A DNA stretch of 37,388 nt from an uncultured delta proteobacterium. Its GTDB lineage: Bacteria > Myxococcota_A > UBA9160 > JAFDET01. Positions within the stretch are counted from its first letter, which is position 1. Each line of letters opens with the position of its first letter. This document shows positions 27,274 to 35,894 of this stretch, in pieces. Where the stretch lies: assembly GCA_947260035.1 (NCBI GenBank), contig CAMYOO010000007.1:1-37388 (forward strand). Direction: 5' to 3'. Position numbers and translations under genes: made by a program. The notes beneath the pieces were generated by a model. It was not told where the DNA came from. It saw nothing but the letters and a program-made list of their open reading frames with translations, and made no database searches.

Positions 27274-28973
27274 GCCGCGCGGCGGCAGGGCTCGCGCTGG
27301 TCATCGCAGCGCTGGCTCCCGTGCTGCTCTTCGACCGCTTCGGGTACGACTTCCTCTTCCACCAGGACCGGGCGCTGATGAAGCGACTGGCCTGGGCCGC
27401 GCTGGCGATCCCCCTGCTCAGCCTGCCGCCGGCGCTCCTGTTGGGCTGGCATCGCGGCGCCGCGGACATCGCCGAACGCGTGGCGCGCCTCGGACTCCGC
27501 GCGCCGGCGCGGCGGAGGGCGCTGGCGCTGCTGGCCGTATTCGCGACAGGGGTGCTGGTCTCCTCGGGGGTCCTGCTCCACTTCCCCAACTCGGCGGATG
27601 AGTTCGCCTACCTCTTCCAGGCGGAGACCTACGCGAGCGGACGCCTCTGGATCGACGAGCATCCGGTCCAGGCGTTCGTTCAGTTCATGCACTCGAAGGT
27701 GCTGGACGGCCGCTGGGTGAGCCGCTTCCCACCGGGCTGGCCGGCCTTCCTCGCCCCGTTCCTGGCCCTGGGGCTGCCCGCCTGGCTGGTGAATCCCATG
27801 GTGGCGGCGGCCTGCGTGGCCCTGCTCTACGTCCTGGGGCGGCGCTGCTTCGGCGAACGCGCGGGTCTCCTGGCGGCCGCGCTCTTCGCCCTGTCGCCCT
27901 TCCTGATCCTGAACGCCGGCGCCGAATACAGCCACCTGTTCGCCGCACTGCTCTCGCTGATCTTCGCGCTGGCGGGCACGCGCTACCTGGAGCGACCCTC
28001 GGCGGGCGCGGCCCTGGTGGCGGGCCTGGCCCTGGGCTGGCTGGGCCTGGCGCGCACCATGAACCCGGTGCTCCTGGGCGCACCGTTCGCCGTCGCGCTG
28101 CTGGCGCGGCGCTCGTGGCCTCACCTGCTGCGCGGCTGGCCGCTGGCGCTGGGAGGCGGCGCATTCCTCGCGCTGCTGTTGGCCTACAACGGCGTGCTCA
28201 CCGGGGATCCCACCCTGCCGCCCACGCTGGTGGACGATCCCAAGCAGACCATCGGCTTCGTGGGCGGCCACACGCCGGCGCGGGCCTGGAAGTTCATCCA
28301 GCACCGTCTGCTGCTGCTGCCGCGCTACACGTCCGGGCTCTTCCTCTTCGTCTACGGGCTCGCGCTGGCGCGCGGCGCCCAGCGCCGTGACCTGCGCTGG
28401 TGGGACGCGTACTTCTTGCTCGAGGTGCTGGGCTACTCCCTCTACCACAACAGCTCCCACGACACCTACGGGCCGCGCTACCTGTTCGAAGCCTTCCCGT
28501 TCGCGGCGCTGCGCATCGCGGCGGCGTGCGCGCCGCGCGCCGAGGGCCGGCCCTGGGCGCCGGTCTTCAGCTGGCTCGTGGCCCTGCACCTGGCCACGGC
28601 CGTGACCGGCATCGTCTCCACGGCGTGGCTCCACGGGCGCGTGATTCGCGAGCGACGCGATCCGGTCCGGGCCGTGGAGGAGGCGGGGCTCCGGAACGCG
28701 GTGGTCTTCGTGGCCTCGGACACCAGCCCGACGAGCCGCATGCCCAAGTTCGACCTGGTCCGGAACCCGCCCGACGTGGACGACCAGCCGGTGGTCTGGG
28801 CGCACTTCCGCAAGCAGGAGCTGGAACGAATCGAGGCCTACTACCCGGAGCGGACGTTCTGGGTCTACCAGCGCCCGCCCGACCAGGTGAGGGGACGCCT
28901 GGTCCCCCTGGACGCGTGGCGAGCCTCTCGAGCCGCCGGAGAGGCCGCCGCAGGCGCCGATCCGGGCGTTTGA
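27270..28973 (+). CDS. Polytopic membrane glycosyltransferase, GT39/ArnT-like candidate
   Basis: FPNSADEFAYLFQAETYASGRLWID, SRFPPGWPAFLAPFLALG, ALFALSPFLILNAGAEYSH, NSSHDTYGPRYLFEAFPF. Confidence 0.75.
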   Translation: MSRAAAGLALVIAALAPVLLFDRFGYDFLFHQDRALMKRLAWAALAIPLLSLPPALLLGWHRGAADIAERVARLGLRAPARRRALALLAVFATGVLVSSGVLLHFPNSADEFAYLFQAETYASGRLWIDEHPVQAFVQFMHSKVLDGRWVSRFPPGWPAFLAPFLALGLPAWLVNPMVAAACVALLYVLGRRCFGERAGLLAAALFALSPFLILNAGAEYSHLFAALLSLIFALAGTRYLERPSAGAALVAGLALGWLGLARTMNPVLLGAPFAVALLARRSWPHLLRGWPLALGGGAFLALLLAYNGVLTGDPTLPPTLVDDPKQTIGFVGGHTPARAWKFIQHRLLLLPRYTSGLFLFVYGLALARGAQRRDLRWWDAYFLLEVLGYSLYHNSSHDTYGPRYLFEAFPFAALRIAAACAPRAEGRPWAPVFSWLVALHLATAVTGIVSTAWLHGRVIRERRDPVRAVEEAGLRNAVVFVASDTSPTSRMPKFDLVRNPPDVDDQPVVWAHFRKQELERIEAYYPERTFWVYQRPPDQVRGRLVPLDAWRASRAAGEAAAGADPGV

Positions 28974-29006
28974 CAGCCTCGGGGACGTAGGGGACATTCG
29001 GCCGCC

Positions 29007-29840
29007 ATGCACCGCGAGAAGACGACGGTCCTGCCGAGCTTCCGCGTCGCGACGGCCCCGCTGCGCATGCTCCCGGCCTTCTCGATCATCTCCGTCGAGC
29101 GCGCCGGCACCACGTCGTTGTATCGCTACCTGTGCCAGCACCCGCGGATCGGCGAGGCCTTCCGCAAGGAAGTGCACTACTTCGACATGAACCACGGGCG
29201 CGGTGTCGGCTGGTACCGCGCTCACTTCCCCAGCCGCGCCTGGTCGCGCTGGTCGGCGCTACGCCAGGGAGGTGCCGGGATCACCGGCGAGGCCAGCCCC
29301 TACTACCTCTACCACCCCCACGTTCCGGTTCGCATGGCCGAGCTGCTCCCGGACGTGAAGCTGGTGGCGCTGGTTCGCAACCCCGTGGAACGCGCCTACT
29401 CGCACTACCACCTGAACGTGCGCCAGGAGAAGGAGACGCTGTCCTTCGAGGATGCCCTGGATCGCGAGGAAGAGCGTCTTGCCGGCGAGTGGGAGAAGCT
29501 GGTGGCCGATCCGGACTATTGGAGCCACGCCCACTACACGTTCGCCTACCGGGCCCGCGGCCTCTACGCCCAGCGCCTGGAGGAGTGGCACAAGCACTTC
29601 GCACCGGAGCGGATCCTGGTGGTGCGCAGCGAGGACCTCTACGCCGATCCCGCCTCGGTGGTGACCCGGGTCTTCCAGCACCTGGAGCTTCCGGACTTTC
29701 GGCCCGAGGGCTTCAAAGCCTACAACCAGAAGCCCTACCCCGGGCTGTCGGCGGAGACGCGACGCGGCCTGGCGCAGTTCTTCGAGCCTCACAACCAGCG
29801 TCTGTACGAGCTTCTGGGTCGCGACCTCGGCTGGACGTGA
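29007..29840 (+). CDS. Sulfotransferase
   Basis: FSIISVERAGTTSLYRYLCQHPRIGEAFRKEVHYFD; LVALVRNPVERAYSHYHLNVRQEKETLSFEDAL. Confidence 0.92.
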   Translation: MHREKTTVLPSFRVATAPLRMLPAFSIISVERAGTTSLYRYLCQHPRIGEAFRKEVHYFDMNHGRGVGWYRAHFPSRAWSRWSALRQGGAGITGEASPYYLYHPHVPVRMAELLPDVKLVALVRNPVERAYSHYHLNVRQEKETLSFEDALDREEERLAGEWEKLVADPDYWSHAHYTFAYRARGLYAQRLEEWHKHFAPERILVVRSEDLYADPASVVTRVFQHLELPDFRPEGFKAYNQKPYPGLSAETRRGLAQFFEPHNQRLYELLGRDLGWT

Positions 29841-31270
29841 GCGAACCGGCACCGCCGACACGAACCCAGGGGCCCCTGCGCCGCGCCGCGCCCGCCCTCT
29901 TCGCCCTTCTGGTCTTCCTCAGCACGGGCCTGGCCGGCGAGCGTTGGATCAGCCTGGCGCCGGAAACCGGCGGCAGCCTGCACAACCTGAGCCTGTCCTG
30001 GAACCTGTGGCGCTGGGGCATCGCCTCCACACGCCGCGCCACGCCTCCGGAGCTGCAGCCGGAAAACCGGCGCGAGCCGCTCTACTCGATGCTGCTGGCG
30101 GGCGTGCTGGCGGTGAGCGCCGACCGCGAGACCACCAGCCGCGCCTGCGTCTTCCGGCGCGAACCCGCCTGCGAGAAGCTGGCGCTGCGTTTGAAGCGCA
30201 CCAACGTCTGGATCCTGGCGGCCACCTGCGCCGCCACGTTCCTGGCCGCGCGCAGCGTTCTGGGTCCGGGCCCGGCCGCCTATCTCGCGTGCCTGATCTT
30301 CGCGATGACGGGTCCCCTGTGGCGGGTCCTCGACCGCGCCAAGAGCGAGACCCTGGCGACGCTGCTTGTGTTGCTCGCATGCTGGGGTCTCTACGCCGCC
30401 GTGAGCCGCGCTCGCTGGCGCGTCCCAGCCGTCGCGGGAGGCGTCGCCCTGGGGCTCCTGATGCTGACCAAGGCGGTCTTCTTCTTCGCCGGCCCGGTGC
30501 TGCTGGCGGCCGCGCTCTTGCCCGTGAAGGAACGCCGGCCCTGGAAGCCGATCGGGGCCGCCCTGGCCGTCGCCTACCTGGTGACGGCGCCGTGGGTCGC
30601 GCGCAACCTGCATCACGACCTGGGCTTTGGAATCTCCCGCGACCGCGAGGTGCTGGCGATCCGCGCGGAGCACACCACCATGAGCTGGCGCGAGTGGTCC
30701 GCGTCGTGGCTCTACTTCGCCGGCGAGGGTTCCGGACTGGCGCGCGGGCTCCTCGAGCGGAGCTTCGCACCCGAAGACTGGGCGCGACTCATGGAGAGCA
30801 ACCCGGACGGCTACTACCTGCGCGCCAAGAAGAACCGGGGCGCGGTGGCGGCCCGGGTGCGGGACGGCCCTGTCACCGAGGACGCCACCTACGAGGCTGC
30901 CAAGGCGGTGATCCTGGAGCACTGGCCCATGCAGATCGCCGTCACCGGCCCGTTCGCCGTGCGCGGCATCTTCGTGGGGCAGAACCTGTACCGTTGGCCG
31001 CGGGCAAAGCGGGTGGCTCGCACCCTGGCCAACCTGATGATTCCGGCGCTGGCGATCTGGATCGGCCTGCTCGCCCTGCGCGCCGACACGGCGCGCCTGT
31101 GGTTCGTCGTGCTGCCGGTATTCAGCTACGCCTTCCACGCGGGCATCACCCAGAACATCGACCGCTTCACGTGGCCGATCCTCCCCGAGGCCGCGGTCGC
31201 CTTCGCCGCGCTCTGCACGTTGGCGGCTGCCGGCGTGGCCACAAGAACCCGGAGCCGTCCGGCAGCCTGA
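29837..31270 (+). CDS. Polytopic membrane glycosyltransferase-like protein (GT39-like)
   Basis: Multiple TM segments; REPLYSMLLAGVLAV, LIFAMTGPLWRVLDRAKSETLATLLVLLACWGLYAA, APWVARNLHH. Confidence 0.65.
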   Translation: MSEPAPPTRTQGPLRRAAPALFALLVFLSTGLAGERWISLAPETGGSLHNLSLSWNLWRWGIASTRRATPPELQPENRREPLYSMLLAGVLAVSADRETTSRACVFRREPACEKLALRLKRTNVWILAATCAATFLAARSVLGPGPAAYLACLIFAMTGPLWRVLDRAKSETLATLLVLLACWGLYAAVSRARWRVPAVAGGVALGLLMLTKAVFFFAGPVLLAAALLPVKERRPWKPIGAALAVAYLVTAPWVARNLHHDLGFGISRDREVLAIRAEHTTMSWREWSASWLYFAGEGSGLARGLLERSFAPEDWARLMESNPDGYYLRAKKNRGAVAARVRDGPVTEDATYEAAKAVILEHWPMQIAVTGPFAVRGIFVGQNLYRWPRAKRVARTLANLMIPALAIWIGLLALRADTARLWFVVLPVFSYAFHAGITQNIDRFTWPILPEAAVAFAALCTLAAAGVATRTRSRPAA

Positions 31271-31298
31271 CCCCGGGGTGGCCTATCATGCTTGCACC

Positions 31299-32135
31299 GT
31301 GACTGCCCAGCAGAGCCAGCCGCGCGCCCGTCCCATCGTGGTCATCGGGATGCACCGGTCGGGGACGTCCCTGGTCGCCCGCATCCTGGCCGCGGCGGGA
31401 GTCCAGATGGGGGCGGACCGCAACCTCCACGACGAGTCCGACTTCTTCCGCGAGCTCAACAAAGAGATCTTCCGCGCAGCTCACGCAGACTGGGACTGGC
31501 CGCTGGCCACCATCCCGGCCCTGGAGGACAAGACCCTCTGCGACAACCTGGCCGCGCACCTGACCGAGCGCTGCGCCTCGAAGAACGCCCGGGCCTACCT
31601 GGGGCGACGGTTCGGCAAGGCGGACCTGGCCGCCCAGACGGACCGCTGGGGTTGGAAGGACCCCCGCAACACCTGCACGCTGCCGCTCTGGCTGCGGGTC
31701 TTTCCCGAAGCCCGGGTGGTCAACGTGTACCGCGACGGCGTGGACGTGGCCGCCAGCCTGGTCACGCGGGAGCGCAAGCGCGCGGGGCGATTGGAGAACG
31801 CGATCCGTTCCTCGCGCTGCCTGGACCCGGACCGGGCGTTCGGCTTGTGGACGGAGTACGTGGAGCGGAGCCTCGACGTAACCGCCGAGCTCCCGCCCGC
31901 CCGGGTTCGCGACATTCGCTACGAGCGGCTGATGGCGAAGCCCTATGAGGCGGTGCGCGAGCTGCTGGCGTTCCTCGAGCTGGGCCGGGACGAAGCCGAG
32001 GTGGCTGCGCTGATGCGCATGGTCGACCCGGAACGCGGCCAGGCCGCGCGCAAGGATCCCGAGTGGGAGACGCTGCGACGCGCCAAGACCTTCCACCCGC
32101 TCATGCGGCGCCTCGACTACGGCGACGGCCCGTGA
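31299..32135 (+). CDS. Sulfotransferase family protein
   Basis: IVVIGMHRSGTSLVARILAAAGVQMG; RWGWKDPRNTCTLPLW; RVVNVYRDGVDVAASL. Start could also be GTG at 31278. Confidence 0.87.
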   Translation: MTAQQSQPRARPIVVIGMHRSGTSLVARILAAAGVQMGADRNLHDESDFFRELNKEIFRAAHADWDWPLATIPALEDKTLCDNLAAHLTERCASKNARAYLGRRFGKADLAAQTDRWGWKDPRNTCTLPLWLRVFPEARVVNVYRDGVDVAASLVTRERKRAGRLENAIRSSRCLDPDRAFGLWTEYVERSLDVTAELPPARVRDIRYERLMAKPYEAVRELLAFLELGRDEAEVAALMRMVDPERGQAARKDPEWETLRRAKTFHPLMRRLDYGDGP

Positions 32136-34312
32136 CCCCGCGCGTCGACGTGATCCTGCCCCTCCACGGCGGCGAGCGCTGGGTGGAGGAGGCGGTGCAG
32201 AGCGTGCTGGCGCAGAGCTTCGACGACTGGCAGCTCTGGGCGGTGGACGATGCCTCGCCCGACGCCAGCGCCGACCGCGTGGAGGCGCTCGCCGAGCTGC
32301 GTCCCGACCGCATCGAGGTCCTGCGCCTGGAGCGGCCGCTGCGGGCGGCCGGCGCGCGCATGCACGCGATCGGCCGGGGCCGCGGCGAGCTGCTCGCCTT
32401 CCTGGACCAGGACGACCGCTGGCGCCCGGAGAAGCTGGAGCGACAGGTGGCGCGCTTCGACGCCGACGCGGAGCTGGGCGCCGTGCACGGTGACGCCGCC
32501 ATCATCGACGAAGGCGGTGCCGTGGTGCCCGGCGCCGCAGACCGCGAGAACGCCCTACGCGCGCGGCTCGCCTGGGGGACCGGGGCGGCGCTGTCGGCCA
32601 CGCTCTTCGAGAAGAACGCGATCCGGCTGGGCTCGGCGATGCTGCGGCGCAGCGCCTTCGAGGCCGCGGGAGGCTTCGACACCTCGCTCTTCGGCGGCGA
32701 GGACTGGGAGTTCTGGGTGCGCTTCGCCGAGCGCTTCTCGATCGCCCACCTGCCCCGGGTGCTGCTGGAGCGTCGCGTACACGGTGAGAACGTCTCGCGG
32801 GTGCATGCCGCGGCGCGCGCGGAAGGCAAGCTGCGCGCCGTGGAGAAGGCGGTGCGCGCGCAACCCCAGCTGGGACCGCTGGCCGCCCGGCGGCGGCGCG
32901 CAATCCGCAGCGCCGCCGGGATTCCCGAACCGCCTCAGGCCACGGCGACCCGTCTTTTCGCAAGCCTGGACCAGGCCGGCGTCCGCTACTGCCATTGGAA
33001 GAGCAACGAACACGTGGCCGCGGCGCTGGCCGGCCGCACCGACTTCGATCTGCTGGTGGACCCCACGGACCGCGAGCCCTTCGAGGCCGTGCTGGCGACG
33101 CTGGACTTCAAGGAAGTGGAGGCGCCGCCGGAGAAGCGCTTTCCCGGCATGCGTGACCGGCTGGGCTTCGACCCCGAGAGCGGCGGACTGCTGCACCTGC
33201 ATGTTCACGAGCAGCTGATCCTCGGCGCCGCCGGCGTCAAGAACCACCGGATTCCCATCGAAGCGCTGCTCCTGGACGATGGACGCCGGATCGACGGCGT
33301 GCGGGCGCCGGCCCCGGAGCTGGAGCTTCTGCTCCTGGCGATCCGCGCGCCGCTCAAGGTCTCGCTGAAGCGCATCCTGCAGCGCTGGCGCAAGGACGGA
33401 ACCAAGACGCTCCAGAGCGCCCTGGTCCGGGAGATGGCCTTCCTGCTCCCCGATGTGGATGAGGCCCACTTCGGCGAAGCCGTGGCCAAGACGGGCCTGG
33501 CCCTGGACGCCGACACGATCCTGACCTTCGTGCGGAGCGCACGCGACGCGACGCTGACGACACCGGAGCTCCACCGCTTCCGGCGGGCCGTGCTGCAGGC
33601 GCTGCGCCCCTACCGGCGGGACTCCGCGGCGGGCGCCGCGGCGCGCGCCGTGAGAGCGCGGGCGCTTTCCTCCCGTGCGGGTCTCGTCCTGTTCGGCCCG
33701 CGCGGGCGGCGACTGCCGGGCGAGGGGCGGCTGATCGCCCTGGTGGGCGCCGACGGCTCGGGCAAGTCCACCCTGGCAGCGGAGCTGCGCACCTGGCTGG
33801 GCTGGAAGCTCGACGTGCGCGACGCCTACTTCGGGATTCCCAAGAGCTCGCGCGGCTACCGGCTGCTTCAGCGCATGCGCGGCGGGCGCCGCGGCGGCTG
33901 GATGGACGCAGAGCGCTGGCTCTTCGCCGCGCGCCACCGGCTGAGCCAGTACCGGCGGGCGCGGCGCCACACCCGCCGCGGCGGCATCGTGATCGCCGAC
34001 CGCTACCCGCTTCCCGAGCTCTGGGCGCCCCCCGAGCCCATGGATGGGCCGCGCCTGTCCGGCCAGGGCATGGCCGGGCGCGAACGCAACCTCTACGCGC
34101 GCATCGGCCCGCCGGACCGAGCCTTCGTCCTGCGCACCGACCTGGAGCTGCTGCGGCGCCGCGAGCCCCGGGTGGAGCCCGGCATTCACGCGCGCAAGGC
34201 CCAGGTGGTGAACGCCCTCGGCGACTCGGAGGTGCGCAGCGTGGTGGACGGAAACCGGCCCTACGAGGAAGTGCTGCTCGACCTCAAGCGCCGGATCTGG
34301 GCGCTGCTCTGA
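32132..34312 (+). CDS. Three-part fusion: GT2 glycosyltransferase + nucleotidyltransferase-like domain + thymidylate-kinase-like P-loop domain
   Basis: RVDVILPLHGGERWVEEAVQSVLAQSFDDWQLWAVDDASPD...FLDQDDRW; VRYCHWKSNEHVAAALAGRTDFDLLVD; LIALVGADGSGKSTLAAELRTWLG...IVIADRYPLPE. Confidence 0.85.
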   Translation: MTPRVDVILPLHGGERWVEEAVQSVLAQSFDDWQLWAVDDASPDASADRVEALAELRPDRIEVLRLERPLRAAGARMHAIGRGRGELLAFLDQDDRWRPEKLERQVARFDADAELGAVHGDAAIIDEGGAVVPGAADRENALRARLAWGTGAALSATLFEKNAIRLGSAMLRRSAFEAAGGFDTSLFGGEDWEFWVRFAERFSIAHLPRVLLERRVHGENVSRVHAAARAEGKLRAVEKAVRAQPQLGPLAARRRRAIRSAAGIPEPPQATATRLFASLDQAGVRYCHWKSNEHVAAALAGRTDFDLLVDPTDREPFEAVLATLDFKEVEAPPEKRFPGMRDRLGFDPESGGLLHLHVHEQLILGAAGVKNHRIPIEALLLDDGRRIDGVRAPAPELELLLLAIRAPLKVSLKRILQRWRKDGTKTLQSALVREMAFLLPDVDEAHFGEAVAKTGLALDADTILTFVRSARDATLTTPELHRFRRAVLQALRPYRRDSAAGAAARAVRARALSSRAGLVLFGPRGRRLPGEGRLIALVGADGSGKSTLAAELRTWLGWKLDVRDAYFGIPKSSRGYRLLQRMRGGRRGGWMDAERWLFAARHRLSQYRRARRHTRRGGIVIADRYPLPELWAPPEPMDGPRLSGQGMAGRERNLYARIGPPDRAFVLRTDLELLRRREPRVEPGIHARKAQVVNALGDSEVRSVVDGNRPYEEVLLDLKRRIWALL

Positions 34313-35099
34313 CCGCTCCGGCGAGATCCCGGGCCAGCTCTTCGCAGACCGGAGCCGCGCGCAGGGCATCGGCCGACGCGTAGCGGTTGGCGACCACAAA
34401 GACCGGAATCCTCCGCCGGCGCGCCTCGTCGGCGATCGCCTGGGCCACCCGCTCGCCACGCTGGACGAAGACCCGGACCTGCGCGGGATCGCGCCCGGCC
34501 AGGCGCTCGGGCAGGCCTCGCGCGGCCAGGCGCGCGCAGCATTCGTCCAGCTCGGCCTGTACGTGGACCAGCACGTCGGGGAATACCCAGACGCGCAGGA
34601 AGCGCTGCAGAGCCGGCTCGTCCAGCGCCGACTCCGGATCGGCGAACAGGTTCAGCGCGCGATGCGCGATGCCCTCCTCCCACAGGAAGAGGTCCATGCG
34701 CCGCGCCTGGGAGCGCAACATCAGCCAGGTCAGGATGCTGCGCTCGACCCAGCGCTCCAGGGTCTCGGCGGTCGCGGTGTCACGCTCGCGAATCGCCGCC
34801 AGCGCCTCGCGATAGCGACGCCAACCCGCGCGCTGGAAGGTGCGAAAGCGCCACAGGAGAAAGGGCGTCTCCACGTCCTTGAAGTACTCCAGGCGTTGGC
34901 CCGCGACCTCCCGCTCGCGCACCTGGGCGCCGGCCAGCTTGCCGACCCAGCCGTGGCGCATGTAGAGATCGCGGATCGCATCCCGGGGCGGCACGCGCAG
35001 CCGGCGCTCGCGCAGCAGCTCCGTGCAGCGCTCGGCCAGGGTGCTCTTCCCGCTTCCGGGCGCTCCCGTGAACTCGACGATACGCCCGCGCCGCGGCAT
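34284..35099 (-). CDS. P-loop nucleotide kinase-like protein
   Basis: GRIVEFTGAPGSGKSTLAERCTELL (Walker A); VLVHVQAELDECCARLAARG..; C-terminus overlaps the convergent gene by 29 bp. Confidence 0.75.
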   Translation of the reverse strand: MPRRGRIVEFTGAPGSGKSTLAERCTELLRERRLRVPPRDAIRDLYMRHGWVGKLAGAQVREREVAGQRLEYFKDVETPFLLWRFRTFQRAGWRRYREALAAIRERDTATAETLERWVERSILTWLMLRSQARRMDLFLWEEGIAHRALNLFADPESALDEPALQRFLRVWVFPDVLVHVQAELDECCARLAARGLPERLAGRDPAQVRVFVQRGERVAQAIADEARRRRIPVFVVANRYASADALRAAPVCEELARDLAGAVRAAPRSGA

Positions 35100-35178
35100 C
35101 CGCGCCACGGTAGCCCAGGGCGAACGTCCGGCTCTCCCCGCGCCGTGCCCGCGAATGAGGGCTAGCCTTGATCCGCCG

Positions 35179-35880
35179 ATGCCTGTCCGAACCGCCGTAT
35201 TTCCGAGAGTGCGTCGCTTGCGCGCCGCCTTGGCCGTACTCCTGCTCGCGCCGTTCCTTGCGGTCGCCGCCCCGGTACGCGCCCAGCCCGACGCCGTGCC
35301 GCTGGAGGACGACCTCCAGATCGTGGTGCTGCCCCAACGCCTGCTGGCCATCGGCTCGCGCGGCGGCGGGCAGCGCGAGTTGGCGCTGGAGCTGGGCGAG
35401 CGGGTGTTGTGGCAGGGGGTGCGGGGCCGCGTGGGCATGGTGCTCACCGACCGGCGGGTCCTGGCCGTGACCACCGAGAGCGGCTCCTGGCAGACCGAAC
35501 GCTACCGGCGCACCGAGACGGTGCCGGAACCTCCGCTGCTGGGCGGCCGCGTGGGGATCCTGGTGCTGCGGACCCGCTTCCTCGGCTTCGACGGCGGCAG
35601 CGGCAACCTGGTAGAGAGCAGCATCGGCCCCTCGGAGAAGGTGATCGACTGGGGAGTGAGCCAGAACGTGGCCGTCGCCGTGACCAACCGCCGCGTGCTC
35701 GGCCTCTCACCGTTCCGGGGCGGCTTCTTCGAGAGATCGGTCACCCCCGCAGAGCGCTACCAGGGGCTCACCACCGTCGCCAACTCCGCCACCGTAACCA
35801 CGTCCCGGCGACTGCTGATCTTCCGGGCCCCGAGCGGGACCTGGGAGGAGCGAAACCTGGACCTGCGCGACCGGCGCTAG
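35179..35880 (+). CDS. Secreted protein of unknown function, internally repetitive beta-rich
   Basis: Signal peptide (ALAVLLLAPFLAVAAPVRAQ) and recurring VLTDRRVLAVT / AVTNRRVLGLS / TTSRRLLIF blocks. Confidence 0.65.
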   Translation: MPVRTAVFPRVRRLRAALAVLLLAPFLAVAAPVRAQPDAVPLEDDLQIVVLPQRLLAIGSRGGGQRELALELGERVLWQGVRGRVGMVLTDRRVLAVTTESGSWQTERYRRTETVPEPPLLGGRVGILVLRTRFLGFDGGSGNLVESSIGPSEKVIDWGVSQNVAVAVTNRRVLGLSPFRGGFFERSVTPAERYQGLTTVANSATVTTSRRLLIFRAPSGTWEERNLDLRDRR

Positions 35881-35894
35881 GAGCCGGACCCGAG

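Noticed and set aside
26997-29225. 742-aa minus-strand ORF
   Set aside because: Antisense to GT, GT39-like and sulfotransferase genes; shadow ORF.
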